Shown here piece by piece: positions 7,722-14,296 of a DNA stretch of 33,054 nucleotides. The notes under the pieces are model-generated. The model was not told where the DNA came from and searched no databases. It was given only the letters and a program-made list of their open reading frames with translations. The stretch's first letter is position 1. Each line of letters starts with the position of its first letter. A program made the translations under genes and the position numbers. The DNA is from CAZCZY01 sp964503525 (GTDB taxonomy: Bacteria > Patescibacteriota > JAUYIX01), in contig CAZCZY010000037.1 of the NCBI GenBank assembly GCA_964503525.1, positions 1 through 33,054 on the forward strand, given 5' to 3'.

Positions 7722-7900
7722 CGATCGCGAAAGAGGGGCTGATCAGAGCGCTTGGTTAGAATCTGAAAACCCCAAATTGTAAGTCAGTCACCAAGTTTTA
7801 CCAGAGCTTCAACACGGATAATCAGGCTTAGTCACCAGCATTGATAGCAGAAGCGCTCCGACCTATGGTGGCGATAGTTCGTTTACAGAAAGGAGGCGTC

Positions 7901-8230
7901 ATGTCACTGGTATGTCACGAAAACGGACGAACCCTGATGCATCCAGAAAAAATCTACGCGGTGGCAAACCCCGATGGCAGTTTCTTTGCCTCAATTAGCA
8001 AGGAGATTTTTCGCCGGGTTCCCAAAGTACAAAAACTCGCAGTCAGCACGGTGCCGCCAAACATGCGCGTCGATGTGCATGTGTTGCACGCCACGATACA
8101 TCCGATCACCGGGTGGTACTGCTGGTCAGACATGTACCTCGGTAAGTTCCTTTTTACTGTTTCTCTCAAAACGGCCAAGCAATATTTCCCAAAGTTTTTG
8201 AAGGAAATGCTCGAGCTGCTTTCGTCCTGA
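7901..8230 (+). CDS. Hypothetical protein, 109 aa
   Basis: Start at ATG 7901 because AAAGGAGGCGTC, a near-perfect SD, lies directly before it; the longer in-frame version from 7841 lacks one. Soluble, basic and aromatic-rich, with strands such as IYAVANPDGSFFASI and MRVDVHVLHATI and a C-terminal helix (SLKTAKQYFPKFLKEMLELL). No family recognised. About 180 bp of unannotated sequence precede it and a probable terminator follows. Confidence 0.7.
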   Translation: MSLVCHENGRTLMHPEKIYAVANPDGSFFASISKEIFRRVPKVQKLAVSTVPPNMRVDVHVLHATIHPITGWYCWSDMYLGKFLFTVSLKTAKQYFPKFLKEMLELLSS

Positions 8231-8266
8231 CGGGGCATCAATCCTCAACCAGCCTGACAGTTCTAC

Positions 8267-8299
8267 AAGCGCACGACCAAATGGTACGGCGCTTTTTTC
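8267..8299 (+). terminator. Probable terminator
   Basis: Imperfect hairpin AAGCGC...ACC / GGT...GCGCTT with an internal mismatch, followed by TTTTTCTTT. It lies about 40 bp after the 109-aa gene. Confidence 0.6.
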
Positions 8300-8327
8300 T
8301 TTGGTCCTCTATGAGGCCGAGATAATC

Positions 8328-8352
8328 TTGATATCGCAATTTGCGATATCAA
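8328..8352. repeat. 25-bp palindrome upstream of the ORF6N gene
   Basis: Perfect inverted repeat with 12-base arms TTGATATCGCAA / TTGCGATATCAA around one central T, 141 bp before the ORF6N start. It matches the palindrome inside that gene at 22 of 25 positions, with paired changes that preserve the symmetry. It may be an operator or a relic of another ORF6N gene. Confidence 0.8.
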
Positions 8353-8493
8353 AGAATGCCAATTGTAGCCCGGTGAAGCCATTTTACTACTCTTTCGCAA
8401 AAACATGTCATCTTGGGTACTTCTCATTAGACTGTTCAAAAGTCACAACCCAATTTAATCTTTTTTTAATAACTGATTCTGCACACTAAGGCC

Positions 8494-9039
8494 ATGAAAA
8501 CTGCTGATGCCCGTAATGAAACCGCGCCGATTATAGTGCCCAATGAAGTCATTATCGATCGTATTTACCTTTTTCGTGGCCAAAAGGTAATGCTAGATGG
8601 TGATTTGGCAGAGCTGTATGGCGTATCTACGAGAAGGCTTAATGAGCAAGTGCGTCGTAACATTAGGCGCTTTCCTAAAGATTTTATGTTCGAGTTAAGG
8701 CCTCAGGAAGCTAAAATCTTGATGTCGCAAATTGCGACATCAAGTTCCAGACACGGTGGTCGCCGAAAATTACCCCTGGTATTTACGGAACAAGGTGTCG
8801 CGATGCTCTCTACAGTGCTCAATAGCGATCGTGCTATCGACGTCAACATTGCAATCATCCGCGCCTTTGTGAAATTGCGTGAATTATTGGCAACCAACAA
8901 GGCCTTAGCGCGTAAAATTGAGTCGATGGAAAAAAGATACGACGCCCAATTTATTGAGATATTCAGTGCCATACGCGCACTGATGGACCCTGAAGAAATT
9001 CCTCGTTCGCGCCAAATTGGATTTGAATCTGATCCCTGA
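8494..9039 (+). CDS. ORF6N-domain protein (KilA-N/Ant-type DNA-binding protein)
   Basis: 181 aa. Residues ~18-105 match the ORF6N pattern: IDRIYLFRGQKVMLDGDLAELYGVSTRRLNEQVRRN, RFPKDFMFEL, then SQIATSS, GGRRKLPLVFTEQGVAMLSTVL and AI-VNIAIIRAFVKLRE. ORF6N domains are thought to bind DNA and occur in phage and bacterial regulators or antirepressors. The C-terminal third is a helical, Lys/Glu-rich segment, probably for oligomerisation. No SD precedes the ATG at 8494. The codons for L76-S83 form a 25-bp palindrome almost identical to one upstream of the gene. The gene stands alone and carries no phage neighbours, so a resident regulator or mobile-gene remnant are both possible. Confidence 0.9.
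   Translation: MKTADARNETAPIIVPNEVIIDRIYLFRGQKVMLDGDLAELYGVSTRRLNEQVRRNIRRFPKDFMFELRPQEAKILMSQIATSSSRHGGRRKLPLVFTEQGVAMLSTVLNSDRAIDVNIAIIRAFVKLRELLATNKALARKIESMEKRYDAQFIEIFSAIRALMDPEEIPRSRQIGFESDP
8719..8743. repeat. 25-bp palindrome inside the ORF6N coding sequence
   Basis: Arms TTGATGTCGCAA / TTGCGACATCAA around one central A, extended to 13 bp by C8718/G8744. It encodes LMSQIATS of the conserved ORF6N motif. Same geometry as the upstream copy at 8328-8352. Confidence 0.8.
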
Positions 9040-9132
9040 TTGCGCTACGGTAGGCGATCCCACAGAAGTGGGAATGTTTTTTACCAATAGCTCTTTACCA
9101 ACATCGATCGCTGACAAAGATCCGGAGGTGTC

Positions 9133-9906
9133 ATGTTTAAGAATACTTTCTATAGACCGGGAACATCCAATCAGCACAGTCCTTTTCGTAAACTTTTTCC
9201 TAAAGGCAGGGCGCTGATTGTAAACGTAAATACCAAGGCCGATGGAACAAGGTACTTTATGCAAGCGGCCAACGCCGTCTGTGAGGTACTCACACCTTGG
9301 GCGGATGCTTTCTGTGTGAGCATGCGCGAACCCCGCAAAAAAACCGCCTTGTCGGATTGGCAGGCCACACTGGCATTGGTTGCAAGTTCCCTCCTGGCTC
9401 GCGGCGCAATTGAGCGACCCATCGGCATCAGCGTACCGGCAAAGTATTTTGAACATGGTTTTGCTGCTGCGCGCTTGGCCGGGTGCCAGTTCTTGTACCT
9501 GGATGGGTTCGATTCAAACAATCCTGCCGGCTCGATGCGTCACCACTACTTGGATCTCCGAGAAAAAAACCCTGAGCTGATTGTGCTGGTTGGTTTTTCT
9601 ACGGTCACCGCCGAAGAAACACCAATCGCGATGTCAGCCGCACGCGCCAAGGCCATGTCGGATGGTGTTGTTCTTGCGGGTACGACGGAACTCGCAATTC
9701 CAGGCAACTGCGATTTGCGTACCGCACGAGAAACGGTTCTCGCGTTTCCACTACTCGCCTCGGCACCATTGACCGCTCAGGATGTCATGGACATGCCATC
9801 GCTCGAGGGCATCGTGACAACCTTTGTGGTGGACCGCACGCTTGTTTCGCTCATGTCATTTCAGAAAAATGTGCAGCAGCTACATCGTGCACTGTCACAG
9901 CGATAA
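9133..9906 (+). CDS. Hypothetical protein with TIM-barrel-like strand pattern
   Basis: 257 aa from ATG 9133, with GGAGGTGTC directly upstream. After ~25 residues the sequence shows repeated hydrophobic strand/helix units: RALIVNVNT, ADAFCVSM, PIGISVP, CQFLYLDG, LIVLVGFST, DGVVLAGT, FPLLASAPLTAQDVMD and GIVTTFVVD. This suits a beta/alpha barrel; the late 'VLA-G...LLASAPLTAQDV' rhythm recalls BtpA-like or phosphate-binding barrels, but no catalytic motif is clear and the assignment is tentative. No signal peptide. The gene has its own terminator about 28 bp downstream. Confidence 0.7.
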   Translation: MFKNTFYRPGTSNQHSPFRKLFPKGRALIVNVNTKADGTRYFMQAANAVCEVLTPWADAFCVSMREPRKKTALSDWQATLALVASSLLARGAIERPIGISVPAKYFEHGFAAARLAGCQFLYLDGFDSNNPAGSMRHHYLDLREKNPELIVLVGFSTVTAEETPIAMSAARAKAMSDGVVLAGTTELAIPGNCDLRTARETVLAFPLLASAPLTAQDVMDMPSLEGIVTTFVVDRTLVSLMSFQKNVQQLHRALSQR

Positions 9907-9933
9907 GTCGCACAGTTGTGCGGCACAGCAGCC

Positions 9934-9968
9934 AAAACCCTCGGACTTATTTCGAGGGTTTTCTTTTT
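9934..9968 (+). terminator. Rho-independent terminator
   Basis: Stem AAAACCCTCG / CGAGGGTTTT with a 9-base loop, then CTTTTT. Confidence 0.9.
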
Positions 9969-10068
9969 GGTAACGTCTTTGATTTGTAGTTTTTTGTTTA
10001 TTGCCAATGCACATACGGTATGGGAGTCTGTTTCTTTCGTTCGTTAACAAAAATATGAGGAGGTGGTC

Positions 10069-10722
10069 ATGCTGTCCCTACCCAAACCGCGCTGCATTGC
10101 GCTCGACTTTGACTTTACGCTGACATTCTTTGCGGGCGGCTTTGACGGCCTGCTCGACATTTTTGTGCGACGCGGCGTGCGTCGTGATCTCGTGCACCAA
10201 GCCTGGCAATTGGCTGAGGAGGAGGGCTTTTCTCTGGCAGTCTTTCAGCAATTAATACGGCGTCAGTGCGGCGAATGGTTTAGGACCGAGGAAATCGAAC
10301 CAGATTTCTTGGCCTGGCTTGAGCGTGCACTCGTTGTGTATCCCGATGTTCGACCAGCTTTGGCCCGCTTTGCAACGCTTGGTATTCCCCTGGCGATCGT
10401 CACACGTGGAAACCGTGCTTACCAGCTCAGCAAGGTCGAGAGTATCGGCATTCGCCATCACGCGTGCCATGTCACACGTGATTCGTTCACAAAACATAGT
10501 GTGATTGAACAGCTCTTGGAGAAATATGGTGAACCGATCCTGTTCGTCGAGGACCGTGCCAAAGAACTTGACGGCTGTCGTCGCCTCGACCCGCAAGGCG
10601 AAAAAATCTTTACGGTGTTGTTGCAACGCGGTGATAGTCCCTACGATCAAGAAGCCAGCGAGTTTGAGCATTCGGTAATCCACTGTCTGTACGAACTACA
10701 ATTTAAGGAGGATCTCGCTTGA
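10069..10722 (+). CDS. HAD-superfamily hydrolase
   Basis: 217 aa. ATG 10069 is chosen over the GTG six bases earlier because GAGGAGGTGGTC precedes it. HAD motifs are in order: motif I DFDFTLT (nucleophile D13, acid D15), a helical cap (~20-95), motif II IVTRGN, motif III Lys in FTKHSVIE, and motif IV FVEDRAKEL. The set implies an Mg-dependent phosphohydrolase; length and cap resemble C1-type phosphatases such as phosphoglycolate phosphatase, but the substrate is unknown. Its TGA overlaps the ATG of the GNAT gene (TGATG), so the two are translationally coupled and may act on a shared metabolite. Confidence 0.85.
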   Translation: MLSLPKPRCIALDFDFTLTFFAGGFDGLLDIFVRRGVRRDLVHQAWQLAEEEGFSLAVFQQLIRRQCGEWFRTEEIEPDFLAWLERALVVYPDVRPALARFATLGIPLAIVTRGNRAYQLSKVESIGIRHHACHVTRDSFTKHSVIEQLLEKYGEPILFVEDRAKELDGCRRLDPQGEKIFTVLLQRGDSPYDQEASEFEHSVIHCLYELQFKEDLA

Positions 10723-11279
10723 TGACAGGGCCAACCATTCGGCGCGCCGTGGAAGCAGATATACCGCTCATGGCCGACCTCAATGCAAGGGTTTTTCTGG
10801 GACATCGTGGTAACCCGGCTGTCGCGGCGGAATGGGTCGCTTGTTTGTTCCGTTCGTACCCGAGAGGGCAATACTTTGTGTGCCATGTCGGCGACAAGTT
10901 TGCTGGATACATTTTTTACGAGATCCAGGGTGGCTTCTTGCGACCCAACCCCGCCATCGAACTTGAGCAACTCGCCATCGAGCCGGAGTTGAAGGGTCAT
11001 GGTCTCGCAACGCTCTTAACCGAGTACACGCTCAAAGAAATGCAGATCTGGATCCAACAGAAAAACACCATGATCGAGGATCACATCGGGTTTCATGTCT
11101 GGGGCTACGAGTTTAACGCCCCCGCGATGGCCGTGTACCGCAAAACCTTTGGTATAGAAATCGGCAAGCGGACGATCCACGGTGATCGCGGCGAACTCTG
11201 CCACGGTAAACGCGTCCCACGACGCATGCCTGCAACCGAAACGGAAGACGATGAAGATGCGATCAGCACCCCTACCTAA
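10722..11279 (+). CDS. GNAT-family N-acetyltransferase
   Basis: 185 aa from ATG 10722 with AAGGAGGA 8 bases upstream, itself within the end of the HAD gene. N-terminal IRRAVEADIPLMADLNARVF is the usual beta1-alpha1 of GNAT proteins. LEQLAIEPELKGHGLATLLTEYTL contains the acetyl-CoA pyrophosphate loop (Q/R-x-x-G-x-G/A form, KGHGLA). NAPAMAVYRKTFGIEIGKRT is the typical C-terminal helix and strand. The last ~20 residues are acidic and unstructured. It forms a two-gene operon with the HAD hydrolase. The acetyl acceptor cannot be told from the sequence. Confidence 0.85.
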   Translation: MTGPTIRRAVEADIPLMADLNARVFLGHRGNPAVAAEWVACLFRSYPRGQYFVCHVGDKFAGYIFYEIQGGFLRPNPAIELEQLAIEPELKGHGLATLLTEYTLKEMQIWIQQKNTMIEDHIGFHVWGYEFNAPAMAVYRKTFGIEIGKRTIHGDRGELCHGKRVPRRMPATETEDDEDAISTPT

Positions 11280-11287
11280 ATACTCAC

Positions 11288-11316
11288 AACGCCATGAACC
11301 CATGGCGTTTTCTTTT
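11288..11316 (+). terminator. Rho-independent terminator
   Basis: 9-bp stem AACGCCATG / CATGGCGTT with a 4-base loop, then TTCTTTT. It ends the HAD-GNAT operon. Confidence 0.9.
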
Positions 11317-11334
11317 ACTCGGGAAAGTCTTTGC

Positions 11335-11370
11335 TAGACTATCTGCATGCAAATATTCGTCGCAAATTAA
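11335..11370 (+). promoter_or_regulatory. Promoter -10 and possible leaderless 7-codon leader ORF
   Basis: TGCTAGACT is an extended -10 (TAGACT 11335-11340). An ATG at 11347, about where transcription would begin, opens a 7-codon ORF (MQIFVAN) whose TAA (11368-11370) ends one base before the ATG of the 53-aa gene. It may be a coupled leader peptide or chance. Confidence 0.4.
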
Positions 11371-11371
11371 T

Positions 11372-11533
11372 ATGCCGTCATCGCAAGACTTTACCGAATT
11401 TTTACGAGCCCTGGATGTGCTGCGACGTCGTCTACAGTTGCGTCAGCGTGAGATCGTGGGCAAATACGTCGGCGCGTTGGAGACTCGAAAAGCTGGAGAT
11501 GTTCGTGACCAAGTTGATAAAGCTTTTGACTAA
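11372..11533 (+). CDS. Small helical protein, 53 aa
   Basis: Starts at ATG 11372 and ends with TAA overlapping the next ATG by one base (TAATG). The sequence (FTEFLRALDVLRRRLQLRQREIVGKYVGALETRK) is almost wholly helical and basic, with no signal peptide. Close coupling to the 314-aa gene suggests the two products act together; a small partner or antitoxin-like role is only a guess. An upstream in-frame extension to 11294 crosses the terminator and is rejected. No family recognised. Confidence 0.6.
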   Translation: MPSSQDFTEFLRALDVLRRRLQLRQREIVGKYVGALETRKAGDVRDQVDKAFD

Positions 11534-12477
11534 TGCCCGAACAACCAAAACCCCAACCACAAGAAGCAAAATACGACGCACGTGAGAGTGAAGCCGTGTT
11601 GGCAGAAAAAGTTGAGTCAACAGCCGAAGCGCCAGAGAGTAAGGTTCGTGCCGAGATCGCGCGACGGTGGAACAATGTTAAGTCGACAGTCGATCAACTC
11701 ACCACGATCGCTCGAGATATTGCGAGCGAACAACTTACTAAACTGGGTCTAAACAAAAAAGATGCGGCGGCGCTACCAGAGACCCAGGCGTTTGAAAAAG
11801 ATTTAGCAGCGCTTGAGCAACAAAAAAACACTGAGCTCGCCGCCGCTGAGGCGGAGTTTATAAAACGCTATGGCGGCTGGGGTACTTTGGAGGATGGACT
11901 ACGTTTTTTGAAACCCGAAGAGGTCACGCCGCAAGAAAGAGAGACCATCGCCCATCAAGTTGTTGGCAAACTGCTCGAAGGTGACGAGGCAAAAATTCTG
12001 TATCATGCCACGGGTAAAAAACGTTTTGATGTTGGTGCCCCCGTCCTGGACACCAGCAGAGATTTTTCATTGCAAGCGGTCAACCCACTTGAGCGGTACT
12101 TTAGTAGTTCGGCCGGTGATGTCGCCGAACAGCCCATTGCCATGCGCGTTATCGGCAAAGACCCCAAGCTCTTACAAAATCGAACCGGCACATATGGAGA
12201 ATATGGTATTGATAAATACAAGCGCCTCATTCGACTTCCCGTAAAGCCAGAAAAGCGCCAAAGCCAAACCGGCGTGGAATATGAAGTACATACCTACGCT
12301 CTCGAAGACGAAATCAAACAACTTGGCCCCGAATATGTCGCGCATGTTCGCGAGTCCAAACAAGATTATTCCATGCCCGATTTGTACAAAAAAGATGAGG
12401 ACGTTGTGCGAGAGTACGCTGCGAGCGTAAAAGATCCAGGTCGCGCCGATGAAATCTTGTCGCGCATCCAACGCTGA
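11533..12477 (+). CDS. Hypothetical protein, 314 aa, with LYHATG motif
   Basis: The N-terminal ~130 residues are charged and helical (coiled coil likely: AFEKDLAALEQQKNTELAAAEAE), and the start is Pro/Gln-rich. The C-terminal part (~150-300) has ILYHATGKKRFDVG, then YFSSSAGDVAEQPIAMRV, then an RLPV-KPEKR...YEVHTYAL section. An H-x-T/G strand followed by an S-S/T strand recalls ADP-ribosyltransferase-like folds such as RNA 2'-phosphotransferase or toxin-type ARTs, but the resemblance is weak and I would not assign activity. Coupled to the 53-aa gene by a TAATG overlap. No SD of its own beyond that coupling. Confidence 0.7.
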   Translation: MPEQPKPQPQEAKYDARESEAVLAEKVESTAEAPESKVRAEIARRWNNVKSTVDQLTTIARDIASEQLTKLGLNKKDAAALPETQAFEKDLAALEQQKNTELAAAEAEFIKRYGGWGTLEDGLRFLKPEEVTPQERETIAHQVVGKLLEGDEAKILYHATGKKRFDVGAPVLDTSRDFSLQAVNPLERYFSSSAGDVAEQPIAMRVIGKDPKLLQNRTGTYGEYGIDKYKRLIRLPVKPEKRQSQTGVEYEVHTYALEDEIKQLGPEYVAHVRESKQDYSMPDLYKKDEDVVREYAASVKDPGRADEILSRIQR

Positions 12478-12558
12478 GGCTTGATTTAGTTGCCGCGACG
12501 TGCTAACTTGCGTAGCTCTTTTTGAGCGTGTTCGTTACAGATACATCAGGGAGGTTAA

Positions 12559-13161
12559 ATGCAACCACTCATACGGCTGCGTCAAAGACTGCAAAACTAT
12601 TGGACGGGTCTCAAAGAGTTGGTGATCAGTCACGTCGTCGGGCAGCGCTCTTGTTTTACGCTCTCGCGCAATCGCGTCATTAGCTGCGAACAAGTCCGTA
12701 CTCTGACGCGAAAAACCTACGAGATTGCTATCACCGTCCCGGTCACTGGTTTGTATCGGCGTGCAACGATTTCGGCACACGGACAACTGCGTGGATGGCG
12801 TATCAGGTACTACTGGAACGGTCGCACCTCGAGAGATACCAGGGTGTGGCTGGTTGATCCCCGGCAAAAACTCCTGCCGCCCATGCTGGTTGCTGATGCA
12901 CTGCGTTTTTTGCATCACTGCCGACACGCCAAGCATGCCATAGATTTTTGGGATGGAATGGCCCAACTTCTCCAGGCGGAACAATCTGCGCATTACAAAT
13001 TTGCCGCACTCAAAAGCCGGTTAGAAGAGCTCGGACTCACGGCTGTGCTAGACGATGCCGTCCCCACCCCGTTGCCTGTGAACGTCGTAATTGCACGAGC
13101 TGCACATGCCAGCACGGCGGGTAAAAAATTCGCCACAGCCGATTGCCTCCGACCCAACTAA
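12559..13161 (+). CDS. Hypothetical basic protein, 200 aa
   Basis: ATG 12559 with GGGAGG about 6 bases upstream. Very Arg-rich, especially residues 5-90 (RLRQRLQNYW, RVISCEQVRTLTRKTYE, LRGWRIRYYWNGR), with several Trp and Tyr; it could bind nucleic acid. The later half is helical (KFAALKSRLEELGL). No TM or signal peptide. Followed at once by a strong terminator. Family not recognised. Confidence 0.7.
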   Translation: MQPLIRLRQRLQNYWTGLKELVISHVVGQRSCFTLSRNRVISCEQVRTLTRKTYEIAITVPVTGLYRRATISAHGQLRGWRIRYYWNGRTSRDTRVWLVDPRQKLLPPMLVADALRFLHHCRHAKHAIDFWDGMAQLLQAEQSAHYKFAALKSRLEELGLTAVLDDAVPTPLPVNVVIARAAHASTAGKKFATADCLRPN

Positions 13162-13168
13162 CTTTCGT

Positions 13169-13203
13169 ATGCCGTCCTCAAATCTTGGACGGCATTTTTC
13201 TTT
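13169..13203 (+). terminator. Rho-independent terminator
   Basis: 9-bp stem ATGCCGTCC / GGACGGCAT followed by TTTTCTTT. Confidence 0.9.
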
Positions 13204-13282
13204 GAGATCGGCGAAGCGCGTATTGCGAAATTTTTCTAGATGTGAGAATTTCTCAGGGCGAACTCAAATAAGGAGTGGTCGT

Positions 13283-13359
13283 GGTGTCCGTAGCTCAGTT
13301 GGTAGAGCGCCAGGTTGTGGACCTGGATGTCGTGGGTTCAAGCCCCACCGGACACCCCA
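13283..13359 (+). tRNA. tRNA-His(GUG)
   Basis: Acceptor GTGTCCG/CGGACAC with the extra 5' G (-1) opposite discriminator C, the hallmark of tRNA-His. Anticodon loop TTGTGGA (GTG), T-loop TTCAAGC, encoded CCA. Confidence 0.96.
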
Positions 13360-13361
13360 TC

Positions 13362-13390
13362 AAAAAAACCCGGACATGCCGGGTTTTTTT
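13362..13390. terminator. Bidirectional terminator
   Basis: CCCGG / CCGGG stem with a 5-base loop, flanked by seven A on the left and seven T on the right. It can end the tRNA-His transcript on plus and the MscS-related gene on minus. Confidence 0.85.
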
Positions 13391-13415
13391 GTTTCTCACG
13401 GAGAATGATTCGTGA

Positions 13416-14264
13416 CTACTCACCCATCATCGGCTCTTTTTTGGACTTCTTACCGTCAGACTCTGCAGTCTCACGTACTCGGCCAATCAAGTGTTCTGCA
13501 TACCCACGACCGCCCATTCCAAATGCTAAACCGCCTGCAATCGCTATCATGGCAACGATGCCGGTAAACAAAATCTGTATCAGCGTGGAAGCAACTTGCA
13601 ACTGGACTAGTGCGGCCAAGATTGCAAAAACTATTATTGAGTAGCGTGCAAAGGCAGCAATCAGCGCAATGCTCGGTAGTTTTGCTGTTCGTCCCGCACC
13701 AAGCACCAACTTGTGAACAAAATTAGCCACCAGCACACCAATGATTACAATCACAACCGCCACTACTACATTGGGGAAGTACAGCAAGATGCTTCGTAGA
13801 AATACCGAAATCTCTGTAAGCCGCAAGATATCCGCGGCCGCGAGAACTGCAACGATAATCAAAAACCACTTAACTAAATCTCCCACAAAACGAGCCGCTG
13901 AAAGTTCGAGGCCGGTATCTTCGCGAATTTTCTTAAGGCCCAATTTGTCGAGAGCCTTGTCAATCTTGGTCAACGCCAATAGTTTACGAACTAGTTTGCC
14001 CAGCAATACCGCGATCATCCAGCCAATAACCAAGACAAGTAACGCCGCTAAAATCTCTGGCAGATAATTCAAAAAACCGTCAATGACTGTCTGAAAGGCA
14101 TTGCCAATGCGCTCAAAAAAAGGCGTCTCGCTGACCGTAACTGTCGCCGTTACGCCGTTTGTGGTAGTTCCGCTATATGGCAATTGTGCAGGAGATACCG
14201 TATTTAGACCTGGATTCACAGTGCTAGGAATAGTCCCTGGCTGATAAATTTGAGATTTATACAT
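13416..14264 (-). CDS. MscS-related conserved-TM-helix membrane protein
   Basis: 282 aa. An N-terminal ~50-residue Pro/Thr/Ser-rich tail precedes about five TM helices: LPEILAALLVLVIGWMIAVLLG, FLIIVAVLAAADIL, VVVAVVIVIIGVLVANFV, YSIIVFAILAALVQL and FTGIVAMIAIAGGLAFGMGG. The amphipathic linkers (KLVRKLLALTKIDKALDKLGLKK, KLVLGAGRTAKLPS) and the ending GLAFGMGGRGYAEHLIG match the 'conserved TM helix' (PF05552-type) proteins related to small mechanosensitive channels. It lacks the large cytosolic MscS beta domain, so a full channel role is uncertain. Minus-strand neighbour of the surface protein gene, 32 bp apart. Confidence 0.8.
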   Translation of the reverse strand: MYKSQIYQPGTIPSTVNPGLNTVSPAQLPYSGTTTNGVTATVTVSETPFFERIGNAFQTVIDGFLNYLPEILAALLVLVIGWMIAVLLGKLVRKLLALTKIDKALDKLGLKKIREDTGLELSAARFVGDLVKWFLIIVAVLAAADILRLTEISVFLRSILLYFPNVVVAVVIVIIGVLVANFVHKLVLGAGRTAKLPSIALIAAFARYSIIVFAILAALVQLQVASTLIQILFTGIVAMIAIAGGLAFGMGGRGYAEHLIGRVRETAESDGKKSKKEPMMGE

Positions 14265-14296
14265 AGAAGTTTTAGGAAGTTATTTAAGTAAAGAAC

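Noticed and set aside
8301..8489. 62-codon ORF containing the upstream palindrome as a gene
   Set aside because: No SD, overlaps the terminator tail, and only the palindrome part resembles ORF6N; better seen as a relic or regulatory DNA.
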